DNA from: Bryobacterales bacterium
Lineage (GTDB): Bacteria; Acidobacteriota; Terriglobia; Bryobacterales; Bryobacteraceae
Assembly: GCA_025462945.1 (NCBI GenBank)
Contig: JAOAPO010000201.1
Span: 1-37,766, forward strand
Direction: 5' to 3'
Length of the DNA stretch: 37,766 bases
The notes under the pieces were generated by a model. That model worked only from the letters and a program-made list of their open reading frames with translations. It did not search any database and was not told where the DNA came from. The position numbers and the translations under genes are program-made. Positions 1 to 8,182 of the stretch are shown here, one piece after another. The stretch's first letter is position 1; each line of letters opens with the position of its first letter.

Positions 1-79
1 CTATCTCGGCCGCTTCTTCGATCCGGAGAACGGGGCGGGGAAGGCGGGGTGTCGTTGAAAGGGGCTGCTCGGCCATCAT
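1..79 (-). CDS. N-terminal part of a small phage protein, cut by the window edge
   Basis: The frame opens with two consecutive ATG codons (79 and 76). The first overlaps the TGA of the DUF5131 gene as ATGA, so the two are probably translationally coupled. Twenty-six codons are visible, starting MMAEQPLSTTPRL and ending RIEEAAEI, before the sequence stops. The open frame ends with one base (G). The frame entering at 37766 begins with two bases (TC), and together they make a valine codon, giving an uninterrupted 87-codon gene if the ends are joined. On its own the end looks like the start of an excisionase helix (the E-E-A-A-E-I pattern), but the joined protein does not continue like one. Function unknown. 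Confidence 0.6.
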   Translation of the reverse strand, partial: MMAEQPLSTTPRLPRPVLRIEEAAEI

Positions 80-1074
80 GCGGTCACCCCCGGGAATTCC
101 TGTACTCTCAGGTCCTGGGGCCATTCGAGCGGGTCCCCGCCCTTGCGGTCTTCCAGCTTTGGCTCGGTCCGGTACGGCTGCTCGTAACCTTCTGGCTGCA
201 TCATTCCGACCGGCTTCGCCCCCAACTGCTTCACGAAGCACGCCACGCCAGCCGCTTTGCACTGCTGGACCGTGTTCCGCGCCCACTCGACATCGAAGGC
301 ACGCGCCCCGGGTCCGGACTCTCCACCCACAATTACCCAGTCAAGTGCTGGACGGTTCTCGTATGCCCCGTGGTCGACGGCTACTTGGTGAGGCCTGAGC
401 CTGTCAAGCGACTCAAACATTGGACCGCATTTCGTAAAGTCAACTGGACCGAGGGCAGGCTCATAACTGACGAACCGCTTCGCCGCCGGCGTTTCCATCA
501 GCAGCGGGATCCGCGCGTTGGCTGTCTCCTGATCCTCGACCGAGACGCCGAGCCAGACGTTCGGCAGCGGGAATCGATGGCCTTCGCCGAAGTTTCCTTT
601 GCGCCCGGTCAGGATGTGCGTCCCCATCGCAAGCCGGTAGACCTCCATTGAGTTCTCACGCGCTGAGATATAAGCCAGCATCCGCTCCGGTCGCTTCGTC
701 AGCACCTGAAAAGTATGCTGCGGGCAAAGCGCCATTACCGCGAACACGCGATCTATCTGCGCGTCGGTCAGCGCTTCATGGAACAGGTCCGAGAGCGAGT
801 TAACGAAGATCCGTTTCGGCTGCCGCCACTTTAGCGGCAGCGTTAAAGCCTTCTCGATAAACTCCACTTTTCCGGTCCAGCGCGGTCCAGATGCGAGGAT
901 GCGCGCGAACGGCTCGCCGGTAGTCGGAGACTTCATCTCTGGCAGGTTCCGCGCGTTCAGCCGGGCTGCATAGCAATTGAGGCATCCTTTGGTCTCGCTG
1001 CCCTTGGCCATCGAACAGCCGCGGATCGGATTCCAGGTCGAATCGGTCCACCCGATGCTTGATTTGGCTCCCAT
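76..1074 (-). CDS. Phage Gp37/Gp68 family protein (DUF5131)
   Basis: This 332-residue protein matches the Gp37/Gp68 family, common in phages and mobile elements and without an established function. Visible signatures are the opening IGWTDSTWNPIRGC, then a cysteine cluster (C, nine residues, C-L-N-C), the segment WLGVSVEDQ, the segment FVSYEPALGP, and DWVIVGGESGPGAR near residue 250, followed by CFVKQLG. The family has been compared with radical SAM TIM barrels, and the three cysteines near the N-terminus fit a metal site, but the spacing is not the classical CxxxCxxC. The start at 1074 is chosen because its ATG shares one base with the TAA of the RuvC-like gene. A longer frame exists but would overlap that gene. 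It is the last of the leftward recombination block. Confidence 0.88.
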   Translation of the reverse strand: MGAKSSIGWTDSTWNPIRGCSMAKGSETKGCLNCYAARLNARNLPEMKSPTTGEPFARILASGPRWTGKVEFIEKALTLPLKWRQPKRIFVNSLSDLFHEALTDAQIDRVFAVMALCPQHTFQVLTKRPERMLAYISARENSMEVYRLAMGTHILTGRKGNFGEGHRFPLPNVWLGVSVEDQETANARIPLLMETPAAKRFVSYEPALGPVDFTKCGPMFESLDRLRPHQVAVDHGAYENRPALDWVIVGGESGPGARAFDVEWARNTVQQCKAAGVACFVKQLGAKPVGMMQPEGYEQPYRTEPKLEDRKGGDPLEWPQDLRVQEFPGVTA

Positions 1075-1529
1075 TAGACGAATTGCGCTCCTTGATCCCA
1101 AACAGTCACAGCGACGGCCAGAGCCGCCCATTCGTCCCCGGCGATACCGAACGTCGGGCCGGGTGTCGCTTTCTTCCCGGGAGGGCCAAGCCGGTCAATC
1201 AACGCCTGTCGGATATTCCCGTCGTTCGCCTTTGCCGAGTGGCAGAGGTGAGACTTCACTTTCAGCCGGGGAATGCGGGTAACTTCACCGCCCCAAGCCT
1301 CCATGAACCGCCCGATCCACACGCACGTTTCGAAGACTTCAGCTCCGACCGGCATCCCGTAGCAGGCGATCATCTCGATTGCGAGGTGGGGATATAACTG
1401 GCTCTCCCGGTGGTCCCGGATGATGCCGATCATCTCTGCGTTCGGCCGCTTCCAGTGGAGTAGAACGCGCGTGCCATCCCAAAGGACGCACGCGCTCTCC
1501 ACCGGGCCGGGGTCAATGGCCAGCAACAT
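1074..1529 (-). CDS. RuvC-like Holliday junction resolvase (RNase H fold)
   Basis: This 151-residue protein is likely a phage-type RuvC-like nuclease that cleaves branched DNA before or during packaging. The acidic residues expected of the RNase H fold are visible: D6 in LLAIDPG, E52 in AIEMIACYG, and D132 in the C-terminal GDEWAALAVA helix, with D103 in the sequence NDGNIRQAL. The string PGPTFGIAGDEW is typical of this phage family. It sits two bases after the DUF2303 gene and its stop overlaps the next start, so it belongs to the same operon. Identification of the fold is fairly secure. The exact substrate (four-way junctions or other branched DNA) is inferred. Confidence 0.82.
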   Translation of the reverse strand: MLLAIDPGPVESACVLWDGTRVLLHWKRPNAEMIGIIRDHRESQLYPHLAIEMIACYGMPVGAEVFETCVWIGRFMEAWGGEVTRIPRLKVKSHLCHSAKANDGNIRQALIDRLGPPGKKATPGPTFGIAGDEWAALAVAVTVWDQGAQFV

Positions 1530-1531
1530 GA

Positions 1532-2377
1532 CTACTCGGCCAGCCTTCCGAGCCAGACCGGAAGCTGCAGCGCCGAACCGATGCCGGCCACTGCGCAGTT
1601 GAATGCCTCGTCCCGCGTTTCAACGGGGCGATACAGGCGGTAGGTGAAGGTCAACTTGCCGCCGCTGATCCGGAAGCGAAGCTTTGCCGTGATCTCGATG
1701 GGCTGCTCGCCGTAGAAGACCGGGATCCGGATTGAGAACTCGTCCGGGATCTCGATGTTTCCGGCCGGGCCGACGCCAGCGGTGACGACTTCCTGATACT
1801 TGATCTGGTTGGAGCCGTTCTGCAGGCGAACCGAGGAAGCGAAGTTCACTTCGGATTTGCCGATGAGGTCGCGGGCGATCTCCATCATTTCCGCCGCTGA
1901 GGGCTTCAGGATGTCGCGCCGGTTGTCTTCGAGGAACTCCGCGAAGTCCGTCTGGCTGAGCGACTTGTCATTGTTTCCGAACCAGATCTTCCACTGCTCC
2001 GACTGCTTCATTGGGAAAGTGGCGCGATGGCTGACAAACTCCGGGTCGAGCGGCTCAATGTTCTCGGTCTCGGTATCGTTGCCGTTGTGGTAATCCAGCA
2101 GGGCCGTGAAGGTGAAGTTCTCCGGGTTGGCCATCACACGGCTGCGATAGTCGGCGAAGGTCTTGAAGTACTGGATGAAGCTGGCGGAATCAGCCAGCGC
2201 CATAGTGGCGACAATCCGCGTGGGAGGAACGCCGTGCGGGTACTGGATATCCTTCAGGCTCTTCAGCGAGCAGTCGTTCGGGATGACGATCGCGTGGATC
2301 GGTTCCGCCGTGATCGGCAAGCCGATGCGGGCCTGTAGCGCGGCAACGGCCTCAATGATGTTGTTATCGGTGTCCAT
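1532..2377 (-). CDS. DUF2303 family phage protein (YfdQ-like)
   Basis: This 281-residue protein resembles the DUF2303/YfdQ family found in early regions of temperate phages. Visible family features are the N-terminal helix around AVAALQARIG, the central SFIQYFKTFAD segment, a DYHNG motif (around residue 100), the IWFGNNDKSLSQTDFAEFLEDN segment (split here by description only), and a C-terminal beta-rich part ending in a predicted structural domain. No catalytic motif is evident and the role is unknown. The ATG at 2377 is chosen over an upstream start because it gives only a 14-base overlap with the preceding gene and matches the family N-terminus. It lies in the recombination gene cluster. 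Confidence 0.83.
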   Translation of the reverse strand: MDTDNNIIEAVAALQARIGLPITAEPIHAIVIPNDCSLKSLKDIQYPHGVPPTRIVATMALADSASFIQYFKTFADYRSRVMANPENFTFTALLDYHNGNDTETENIEPLDPEFVSHRATFPMKQSEQWKIWFGNNDKSLSQTDFAEFLEDNRRDILKPSAAEMMEIARDLIGKSEVNFASSVRLQNGSNQIKYQEVVTAGVGPAGNIEIPDEFSIRIPVFYGEQPIEITAKLRFRISGGKLTFTYRLYRPVETRDEAFNCAVAGIGSALQLPVWLGRLAE

Positions 2378-2717
2378 TTGTCTCTCTTTCCGTCTCCAGT
2401 TCCATTTCCATCTGGGCGGGGTCTTCTCGAACCAGGTGGTTGTCATCCGTGATGAAGAAGATGCTCTTGCCCTGATCCGGTTTGGGTTTCTGGATCGTCA
2501 CGTCAGGGCGGATCTCGCACTGATTGACGACGCCTTTCCGGAGGCCACTGGGAGTGACTTCAAGGGTGATAACAAGCTTCCCCTTCTTCCCGGTGTCCTT
2601 GATTGCTTCCGTGAGCTCGAAAAGCTCCCGGCCTGCGTCGATCACAAAGTTTCCACGGCTCATCACGATCAACGTCGAGATGATGTCGTTTACTCGTGCT
2701 GCCTCTTCTTCTGCCAT
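2364..2717 (-). CDS. Conserved phage early protein of unknown function
   Basis: The product is 117 residues. I recognise the layout of a widespread small phage early protein: a helical N-terminus, the segment ELTEAIKDTGKKGKL near residues 33-47, a beta-hairpin (LVITLEVTPSG), and a C-terminal stretch with IFFITDDNHLVREDP. Homologues usually sit next to DUF2303 genes, as here. No enzymatic motif is seen. It starts with ATG about 57 bases after the Sak4-like gene, without a clear Shine-Dalgarno sequence, and its end overlaps the DUF2303 start by 14 bases. Confidence 0.8.
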   Translation of the reverse strand: MAEEEAARVNDIISTLIVMSRGNFVIDAGRELFELTEAIKDTGKKGKLVITLEVTPSGLRKGVVNQCEIRPDVTIQKPKPDQGKSIFFITDDNHLVREDPAQMEMELETERETNGHR

Positions 2718-2774
2718 TGGGGTACGTCCGTCCTTTCGCCAGCGCGGTATCCGCGAAGGCCTGCGAAAACTTGG

Positions 2775-3848
2775 TTACGCTGCTTCTTTGGTCGCTTCGC
2801 GGAGTCTGTCGAGAGTCGCCTGAAGATCTGCCATCGGCACATCTGCCAGACGTTCGAACCCGATCAGATCCCGGAACTTCGCCGGCGTGAATTCGTCGCG
2901 GATAGCCTCGATCTCTTCCCTGATGCCCACGGCCGCCTCCATGTCCACGTTCTTCGCAGATTCGAGGTTCAGATCGTGGATGCCGATTTCGACCATCGCC
3001 CTCTGGAGCTTCTCGTTCAGCCCTCGGTAAAAGGCAAGGTATGCGACCGACCCGGATAACGACTCCAGTGCTGCTCGTTTTTTCAAACGGTCCATCGGGT
3101 TCTCTTTGGCCCCGGTGTTGTTCCACTCGCGGATCCTGCGCCCTATCTCCGGCGTGAGCAGTTGAGGCGTCCAGCCGTCGAACAGTCCGTTCATTCCCTT
3201 CGGGTACTTGGTCGGACGCGCAAGGTGGGTCGCGGGACGGTTCTCAACTTCTCCCTCAACCATGAACGTGAGCTCCATATCGAAGTAGAAATTCTTTTCG
3301 CAGATAGGCGCCATGCCGAGCGGGATGTACTGTTGCGAATTTCCGGAGCCGAGGATTTTTGTTTTATCCTGGGCGCGAAGGCAGACGATCTGGTGGGCGG
3401 TGGAGTAGCGGAGCGCCGCACTGAACCGTTTGGTCCAGAGCTTGGCATTCTTCCAGCCCTTGTCCTGTTCCTTCATGTCCTGGCCGCCGCCTTCGCCGTC
3501 CCAGGCGTGGCTACCTGAGTCGGTGATGATCAACTTGCAGCCGGCACGTTCGAGGGCTTTGTTCGCCCCGATATAGCGTTGAGGGTGGAACGGGGGGTGG
3601 AGTTCGATGACCTTTATGCCTTGCGGTATCAGCCGCCGGACGTCCGGATCGTCGGCGTACTTACTGAAACGGCCGTTCTCTGTGTCGATCGCACCGACCA
3701 TGTCGCCCGGCTCAATCAGCCCGCTCCCGAGCAAAATCGCCCCGAATGTCTTGCCTGAGAATGTTGGACCCGCAACGGCGATTACTTGTGGTGTCGCGTG
3801 ACGGACAGCGTCCTTGATCTCGAATACTTCCGCGCTCTCGTATGCCAT
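2775..3848 (-). CDS. AAA/RecA-like ATPase, probably a Sak4-type recombinase
   Basis: This 357-residue protein has a Walker A motif, GPTFSGKT (residues 27-34), and a Walker B-like strand ending in aspartate, KLIITDSGSHAWD (D110). Between them is IDTENGRFSKYAD, typical of RecA-fold phage ATPases of the Sak4 type, which support single-strand annealing and recombination. The C-terminal part, from about residue 240, is helical and may bind partners or DNA. The ATG at 3848 overlaps the TAA of the SMC-like gene by one base, and this decides the start against a longer frame that overlaps that gene by 210 bases. It is flanked by a RecE-like nuclease, an SMC-like ATPase and a resolvase, which supports a recombination role. 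The Sak4 assignment itself is inference. Confidence 0.78.
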   Translation of the reverse strand: MAYESAEVFEIKDAVRHATPQVIAVAGPTFSGKTFGAILLGSGLIEPGDMVGAIDTENGRFSKYADDPDVRRLIPQGIKVIELHPPFHPQRYIGANKALERAGCKLIITDSGSHAWDGEGGGQDMKEQDKGWKNAKLWTKRFSAALRYSTAHQIVCLRAQDKTKILGSGNSQQYIPLGMAPICEKNFYFDMELTFMVEGEVENRPATHLARPTKYPKGMNGLFDGWTPQLLTPEIGRRIREWNNTGAKENPMDRLKKRAALESLSGSVAYLAFYRGLNEKLQRAMVEIGIHDLNLESAKNVDMEAAVGIREEIEAIRDEFTPAKFRDLIGFERLADVPMADLQATLDRLREATKEAA

Positions 3849-5206
3849 TACGCTGCCGCCTCGTTCACGCTGGCGACTTCGCCGTCTTCCATGACGATGC
3901 CGATCTTGCCGCTCGAATCGACGCGCTCGAGCCAGACCTGATAGTCCTTGTCCGCTGCCATATCGGCAATCAACTGGATGCCGTCTTCGTCGAGCAGCGA
4001 GCCGTCCTGAATCCGGATGACCCGAAGCTTCGGGTTCCCTGCCATCGCGATCGAGCACGAGACCCGGAGTTGCTCGGCTCCCGACGCCTGGTTAAACGGG
4101 ATGCCGTTGTAGAGAACAGTCCCTTCGCCAAAGCTGAGGCCATCGATCGGCATCTCGGCAGAACTGATCGCTGTCGCTTTCTCCCTCTCGCGCTCGGCCA
4201 TTGCGTCGGTGAGTTTCTTTGCATTCGCTTCGAGCGCCTCTGCCTCCGCGGTGACGATCGCCTTTTGCTTCAGCATCCGTACGTTGGCATTGACCGTCTT
4301 CGCGGCGTCGAGTGACCGGCGGAGCGTCGCAACGTCGATCGGGGCTGGTAATTCGCCGGCGGAGTCGAGCTTCTTTTGAATCTCGGCAGCCCGATCCCTC
4401 GCCACCATCGTTGCTTCGTAGTACGACTTGATCGATTCAGCAGATTCGGCCTGCAAGGCCGCAATCTGATCCTGTAGTTCTTTCACGCGCTTAGCGGTGC
4501 GTTCGCGGTGCTGGTTGGCCGACGTCTCCATACGAGAGGCCTCCGCTTCACGCTCGATGACTTCCCGGGCAGCCTGCTCGCGTCGCGCCTTACGATTCTC
4601 GATATCAGCGTTATGCTCGCCGGCGGCCTGAATCTCGTCCACCAGTGCGTTCTCGTCGATCGTCTCCGATGGAGTGTCCGCCGGCACTACGAGAGATTCA
4701 GCCTGGGCGCGCTTTGCCCTCAGATCACGGTTCAGGTCGGTCCGAGCCTTGAAGTCCCCAGCGTTCTGAGCGTTCAGCGCATCGATGTCGACCGCCAGCT
4801 TCGAGATGCGCCGGAGCTCGTCGAACTGAGCTTTCGGGGCCATCCGTGAGAACGCGAGTGGGTCGAAGCTGAGTTCGCCCAGCAGCTCGTCGAGCATGGC
4901 CTGGGGCGACGGGTACCGGGCACCCTCAGCATTCTCAACCGTGAGCGCCGTGCCGCCTGCTGCGGTGAAGGTCCGCTGCACGACGTAAGGGCCGAGATCC
5001 AGTCGGATGCACGCCTTCGCCTGACCAACGCGGACCGGCTTATCCTGAATCCCTTCTTTGCCGCCGAGCGCCCACCAGATCGCATCGAGCACGGAAGTCT
5101 TGCCAGAGCCGTTCTTCCCGGTGATTTGATTCAGGCCGCCAGTTGGGCTCAACTCGACTACCTTCAGTTTTTTGACGTTCTCAGCCGTCAGCTTCAAGAT
5201 CTTCAT
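3848..5206 (-). CDS. SMC/RecF/SbcC-like ATPase
   Basis: This 452-residue protein begins with a typical RecF/SMC ATPase head: MKILKLTAENVKKL, a beta strand, then Walker A GKNGSGKT (30-37) and the helix SVLDAIWWALGG. The middle (roughly 140-350) is rich in A, E, R and K and predicted to form long coiled coils. The C-terminal head half has SGAEQLRVS (about 372-380), which corresponds to the ABC signature, and a weak Walker B strand (VIRIQDGSLLDEDG). The conventional LSGGQ is replaced by SGAEQ, common in small phage versions. An AAAGGG-type ribosome site lies upstream of the ATG. It probably works with the nuclease encoded just before it, in an SbcC/SbcD-like or RecF-like fashion. The partnership is inferred from gene order. 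Confidence 0.85.
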   Translation of the reverse strand: MKILKLTAENVKKLKVVELSPTGGLNQITGKNGSGKTSVLDAIWWALGGKEGIQDKPVRVGQAKACIRLDLGPYVVQRTFTAAGGTALTVENAEGARYPSPQAMLDELLGELSFDPLAFSRMAPKAQFDELRRISKLAVDIDALNAQNAGDFKARTDLNRDLRAKRAQAESLVVPADTPSETIDENALVDEIQAAGEHNADIENRKARREQAAREVIEREAEASRMETSANQHRERTAKRVKELQDQIAALQAESAESIKSYYEATMVARDRAAEIQKKLDSAGELPAPIDVATLRRSLDAAKTVNANVRMLKQKAIVTAEAEALEANAKKLTDAMAEREREKATAISSAEMPIDGLSFGEGTVLYNGIPFNQASGAEQLRVSCSIAMAGNPKLRVIRIQDGSLLDEDGIQLIADMAADKDYQVWLERVDSSGKIGIVMEDGEVASVNEAAA

Positions 5207-5215
5207 CGGTTCCCT

Positions 5216-6241
5216 TTAATAAGAAAATTGGCGGACGTCTTCGTCCGTGAGTGATTCGATTTCTTGCGGACTGGCCCACGGTGTCGTCAGGCCGTACTTG
5301 TCGAGGCAGTCGACATAGAGACGGGTCAGGCTCCGAACCTCCTGCCTTGCGGCTTCCCAGTACAGGTTGACTTCGCTCCCGAGCTTCGGCTGGAGGCGCT
5401 TCAGTCTGGTCTCGTGCGGCTGCTCGGATTCCACGAAGGCATAGACCGTGTCGACATCACCGGGGCGCTCCTGTGTTTCCAGCCGGCGGATCTTGTCGTA
5501 GAGAAAGCCCTGAACCCAATACCGCTCGTAGTAGATCGCGTCGTGAATGGACTTGTCGATCGACTTCCCGCGCATTTGGGTGAAGCTCTTCAGGTCGACT
5601 GTGTGCCGCGGGGCCATCCAGTCTTGGCGGCACTTCAGCAGGACTCCGGTATCAGGGTCTTTGGAGATGATCGAGACCTCCGGCTTACCGTTGCTGAGGA
5701 TCTCGGCCAGCTTCGGCTCCTTCAACAGCGCCTGTGTCATGCCGGTGATGCGGTCCCATTCGTCGACGCGGAGGATCTGCTTATCGGCGTTCTTTGCGAA
5801 GTGCCGGCTCTTTTCGAGTTCCAAAATGGGAACCTCGACGCCGAGCTGAAACATCAGGAGTTGAGCCTGTTCGATCCAGTCGGCCTTGCGGGTGCCTTTC
5901 GGCGTGCCGCCCTTCTCGCGGATCCAGCCTTTAATGTCGTCGGCAGTTTCGAGACAGACAGGCCAGTCGGACGGATCAAGCGCCCGGGCGTACCTGGAAT
6001 CGAACGTCTCGGCGGATTCCAGGACGGCGCAATGGAAGGCTGAGCCCATCCGCATCGCCTTCGTTTCCTCTTCGCCCTCTTCCGGTCGGTCCGGGTTCAC
6101 GCAATGAAACCAGTAGCGAAGCGGTGAGATTGCCAGATGCTTCATGCCGGAGTTGCTGAGCGCCGGGATGGCGTCATATTCGGCGCGCGTCATGTTCGGG
6201 AATACGCCGAGGGCCTGAGTAGCTGGCAAGGTGGCCGTCAT
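5216..6241 (-). CDS. PD-(D/E)XK exonuclease, RecE / exodeoxyribonuclease VIII-like
   Basis: This 341-residue protein shows the pattern of RecE-type 5'-3' exonucleases: the N-terminal motif LSNSGMKHLAISPLRYW (about 28-44), the helix MGSAFHCAVLE (about 64-74), and a catalytic core with RQDW followed by a hydrophobic strand and VDLKSF (D-x-K). The enzyme is expected to resect double-stranded DNA ends to feed an annealing protein. It is shorter than full-length RecE and equals the catalytic domain. The ATG at 6241 overlaps the previous stop as ATGA. It lies ten bases before the SMC-like gene. Together with the Sak4-like ATPase it forms the usual exonuclease plus recombinase set. Confidence 0.85.
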   Translation of the reverse strand: MTATLPATQALGVFPNMTRAEYDAIPALSNSGMKHLAISPLRYWFHCVNPDRPEEGEEETKAMRMGSAFHCAVLESAETFDSRYARALDPSDWPVCLETADDIKGWIREKGGTPKGTRKADWIEQAQLLMFQLGVEVPILELEKSRHFAKNADKQILRVDEWDRITGMTQALLKEPKLAEILSNGKPEVSIISKDPDTGVLLKCRQDWMAPRHTVDLKSFTQMRGKSIDKSIHDAIYYERYWVQGFLYDKIRRLETQERPGDVDTVYAFVESEQPHETRLKRLQPKLGSEVNLYWEAARQEVRSLTRLYVDCLDKYGLTTPWASPQEIESLTDEDVRQFSY

Positions 6242-6540
6242 CGGAAGTCCTCCTCGCACATACCGACATCAGCAAGCGTTTGCGGCCCATGGTCCTGCTC
6301 GTCGTCTTCGTCGTCGTCCGCAAACAGCGCATCGAAGCAAGTGCCACAGATTCCGCTGATGAGCAACTCCCGCTCGCCTTCGGGCACTTCCGGCATGGCG
6401 TCCTGTATATGCGCTCCGTTGGCCCACGCATCGTAACTGGCGGACGGTACGGTGAACTGTTTCGCCTGATTGCAGTCCACGCATGTAGCGGAAATGATCG
6501 TCGTTCCGTCAGGCAGGGAAATGGTCTGGTGACGGGTCAC
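6238..6540 (-). CDS. Small phage protein with two CxxC pairs (probable zinc binding)
   Basis: The product is 100 residues. Two cysteine pairs, CVDC at about residue 20 and CGTC near residue 66, are separated by a segment with VPSASYDAWANG and the string ERELLISGICG. This pattern recurs in small conserved phage proteins encoded next to early nucleases. The C-terminal quarter is strongly acidic (DDDEDDEQD). The gene uses a GTG start that overlaps the previous TGA as GTGA, and its own stop overlaps the nuclease start as ATGA, so it is locked into the operon. Function unknown. A zinc-stabilised adaptor is a reasonable guess. Confidence 0.8.
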   Translation of the reverse strand: MTRHQTISLPDGTTIISATCVDCNQAKQFTVPSASYDAWANGAHIQDAMPEVPEGERELLISGICGTCFDALFADDDEDDEQDHGPQTLADVGMCEEDFR

Positions 6541-7199
6541 AACTGCACCTCCCGTGAATCGCCACTCGCGGCGCGTACGACTGACAGCGCGTAGTCCGAG
6601 GACAGGGCACCCGCCCCGCGAATGACAAACTTGGTGAAACTTTGATGGCGTCCCGTTCCCTCTCCTTGCGGAGCCATGCCGGGATGATTAGAGGCCACTG
6701 GTCCGCGCGAACCAACGGCGTTACCTACGGATTCAGCTCTGTCCGACGACACCGTTAGGTGGGGAAGTTTATCGCCCTGCCGAAACTCGCTTTCAACCTG
6801 TCTCACGTTGCGGGTCATCATCCCCGCCGCGCCATCGATATGAATCTGTGCCGGTCTCTCCCGGCTGTCACGCCCGTTTCGTGCGCTCCGGTGGCCATGA
6901 TTGCCACCAGCACGACTGCCTACTTCGGCCCCGCGTTCGGGGTGGCTTCTCACTGCCACGAATGGAGGCAATCCGCCGTTGCCACTCAGCTCCCCAAGGT
7001 GCAGGGACACGGGTTCTCGTTGAATCTCTTGTTCTCTGGCCTGTGCCAGTTCCGCCGCGTACTCCTCCAGCGACAGGAAGGTGACCGTGTGCGCCGGGCG
7101 ATTCTCTCTGCTCGGTGCTTGGGGGCGCTCTTCCAATGCCCGACACTGCTCCGGGTACATCGCGCGCTCGTAGCGGTCGGTGAAGCCCTCGCCCATCAT
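6537..7199 (-). CDS. Uncharacterised early protein
   Basis: This is a 220-residue frame. The N-terminal third looks like ordinary coding sequence, with a helix-rich stretch (LSLEEYAAELAQAREQEIQ, residues 42-60). The middle is rich in G, R, H and S and looks disordered. I recognise no family. Support comes mainly from position: its double ATG (7199, 7196) overlaps the previous stop and its end overlaps the next start, both in the 4-base style used by neighbours. Competing frames on both strands exist here, so the C-terminal part should be treated with caution. Confidence 0.6.
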   Translation of the reverse strand: MMGEGFTDRYERAMYPEQCRALEERPQAPSRENRPAHTVTFLSLEEYAAELAQAREQEIQREPVSLHLGELSGNGGLPPFVAVRSHPERGAEVGSRAGGNHGHRSARNGRDSRERPAQIHIDGAAGMMTRNVRQVESEFRQGDKLPHLTVSSDRAESVGNAVGSRGPVASNHPGMAPQGEGTGRHQSFTKFVIRGAGALSSDYALSVVRAASGDSREVQL

Positions 7200-7723
7200 T
7201 GCTGTACCTCGCGGGTTTCAATGCGGAATTTGTTACGGGTTCCGTTGGTTCCGATGAGGTAATGGCCACCGAGCGCCACTGCTTCGATGGTGTTCTCGTC
7301 AAAGCATTCCACCACCAGAACCTTACGGAACTGCTTTTTCCGGCGCAGGATGATGCGGCGGTAGTCAGGGCCAACCAACGGCGCGCCTGGATTGCCTAGG
7401 CGTCCGCCTGGCATCAAAAAATTGCAATGCGCGACGCGCCCTACACCCGGAACCCGGCTCTCGTCGCTACGAAACCACCATTCCGCCTCTGGCACGTCAC
7501 TGGAAGGGTCAACGCCATCGAGTTCCCATCCCTCAGGAATCGGAAGTGCCTTAAGGTCGAGTTCGTTGTAAACGTTGTTTCGGGCGACAATCAGGTACGA
7601 TCCTTCGGAGGCGCGAAGGGCTTCGACAACCCTCCCGCCGCTGTTTATGAAGGCATCCCCCATGCGGTACGGCCCAAACCTAACCGCCTTCAGCCAGACA
7701 GGAACTCCAGGGATGCGGCTCAC
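7196..7723 (-). CDS. Uncharacterised early protein
   Basis: The product is 175 residues when started at the GTG at 7723, which overlaps the stop of the tiny upstream gene as GTGA. A longer in-frame start exists but would cover that gene completely. The sequence begins SRIPGVPVWLKAVRFGPY and has several beta-strand-like stretches, for example KQFRKVLVVECFDENTIEAV near the C-terminus. I recognise no domain. It is not a membrane protein. It is part of the chain of coupled small early genes. Confidence 0.7.
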   Translation of the reverse strand: MSRIPGVPVWLKAVRFGPYRMGDAFINSGGRVVEALRASEGSYLIVARNNVYNELDLKALPIPEGWELDGVDPSSDVPEAEWWFRSDESRVPGVGRVAHCNFLMPGGRLGNPGAPLVGPDYRRIILRRKKQFRKVLVVECFDENTIEAVALGGHYLIGTNGTRNKFRIETREVQQ

Positions 7724-7809
7724 GGCTGCACCGCCAGAAACAGAGCCGCTGCGATACCGAAGGCCGTTAGAAACAGGCACTTCGCGAGGTCTGCCAGAAT
7801 GACCTTCAC
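7720..7809 (-). CDS. 29-residue membrane peptide
   Basis: This short frame starts with GTG, overlapping the stop of the preceding membrane protein gene as GTGA, and ends in a TGA that overlaps the next GTG in the same way. The peptide begins MKVILADLAK and continues as one hydrophobic helix (CLFLTAFGIAAALFLAV) ending QP. Such a fit on both sides is unlikely by chance. It resembles tiny phage membrane peptides, but I cannot name a family. Confidence 0.6.
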   Translation of the reverse strand: MKVILADLAKCLFLTAFGIAAALFLAVQP

Positions 7810-8009
7810 AGTGGCCACCCGGACTGCTCAGCCGCGAAACGTTCAGCGGACTGCTTCAGCTGGGTCTTCTCGTCGGCGGGTGGCAGGATGTTCAGCACCG
7901 GGAAGAAGTGACTTGCCAGAACGACGAGGACCGCGAGAACGGCCACGATGCCGACGGTGACCAGAACAGCCAGCGAAGCGTAGAGGATGCAGTCGAGGAA
8001 GCGTGGCAT
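7806..8009 (-). CDS. Small single-pass membrane protein
   Basis: The product is 67 residues. One long hydrophobic segment (about residues 8-35, from ILYASLAVLV through VLVVLASHFF) is followed by a charged tail with EKTQLKQSAERFAAEQ. The ATG at 8009 shares a base with the stop of the upstream small gene (TAATG). With the next peptide it makes a pair of small membrane genes in tandem, a layout also used by holin pairs and Rz-type spanins. However, its place in the early operon, far from the other lysis-like genes, argues against a firm lysis assignment. Confidence 0.7.
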   Translation of the reverse strand: MPRFLDCILYASLAVLVTVGIVAVLAVLVVLASHFFPVLNILPPADEKTQLKQSAERFAAEQSGWPL

Positions 8010-8182
8010 TACGCTGCCCGCCTGTAATGACCGGGCACCACGGCGGGGTTAGCTCCTCGAACAAGGTCGCTTCCTTTCGTTCCCGCCGTGGTTGTATTTG
8101 CCCGGAGCTTTCGTGTGCCAGGGAGCTTCCGCGCTTCCGTGATGGAGCGGGGCGTCATCTGGATAAGGTTGGACTGGCTCAA
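8009..8182 (-). CDS. 57-residue basic protein
   Basis: This gene uses a TTG start at 8182 that overlaps the previous stop as TTGA and lies five bases after a strong ribosome site (GGAGGG). The product starts MSQSNLIQMTPRSITEARK and is rich in R, T and G, with a net positive charge. An internal ATG at 8158 would give 49 residues. Its stop overlaps the start of the membrane protein gene. No family is recognised. Confidence 0.6.
   Translation of the reverse strand: MSQSNLIQMTPRSITEARKLPGTRKLRANTTTAGTKGSDLVRGANPAVVPGHYRRAA

Noticed and set aside
1-79. Reading the partial gene at the left edge as an excisionase
   Set aside because: The E-E-A-A-E-I ending looks like an excisionase start, but if the window ends are joined the continuation (V-D-E-K-R-G-K) does not follow that family.
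2163-3059. A 298-codon open frame on the plus strand
   Set aside because: It is the antisense of DUF2303, the small conserved gene and the Sak4-like gene, all of which have family features and coupled starts.
6759-7374. Overlapping frames on both strands opposite or out of phase with the early genes
   Set aside because: The chosen frames are the only ones whose starts and stops fit the 4-base overlap chain. The others have no ribosome site or domain.
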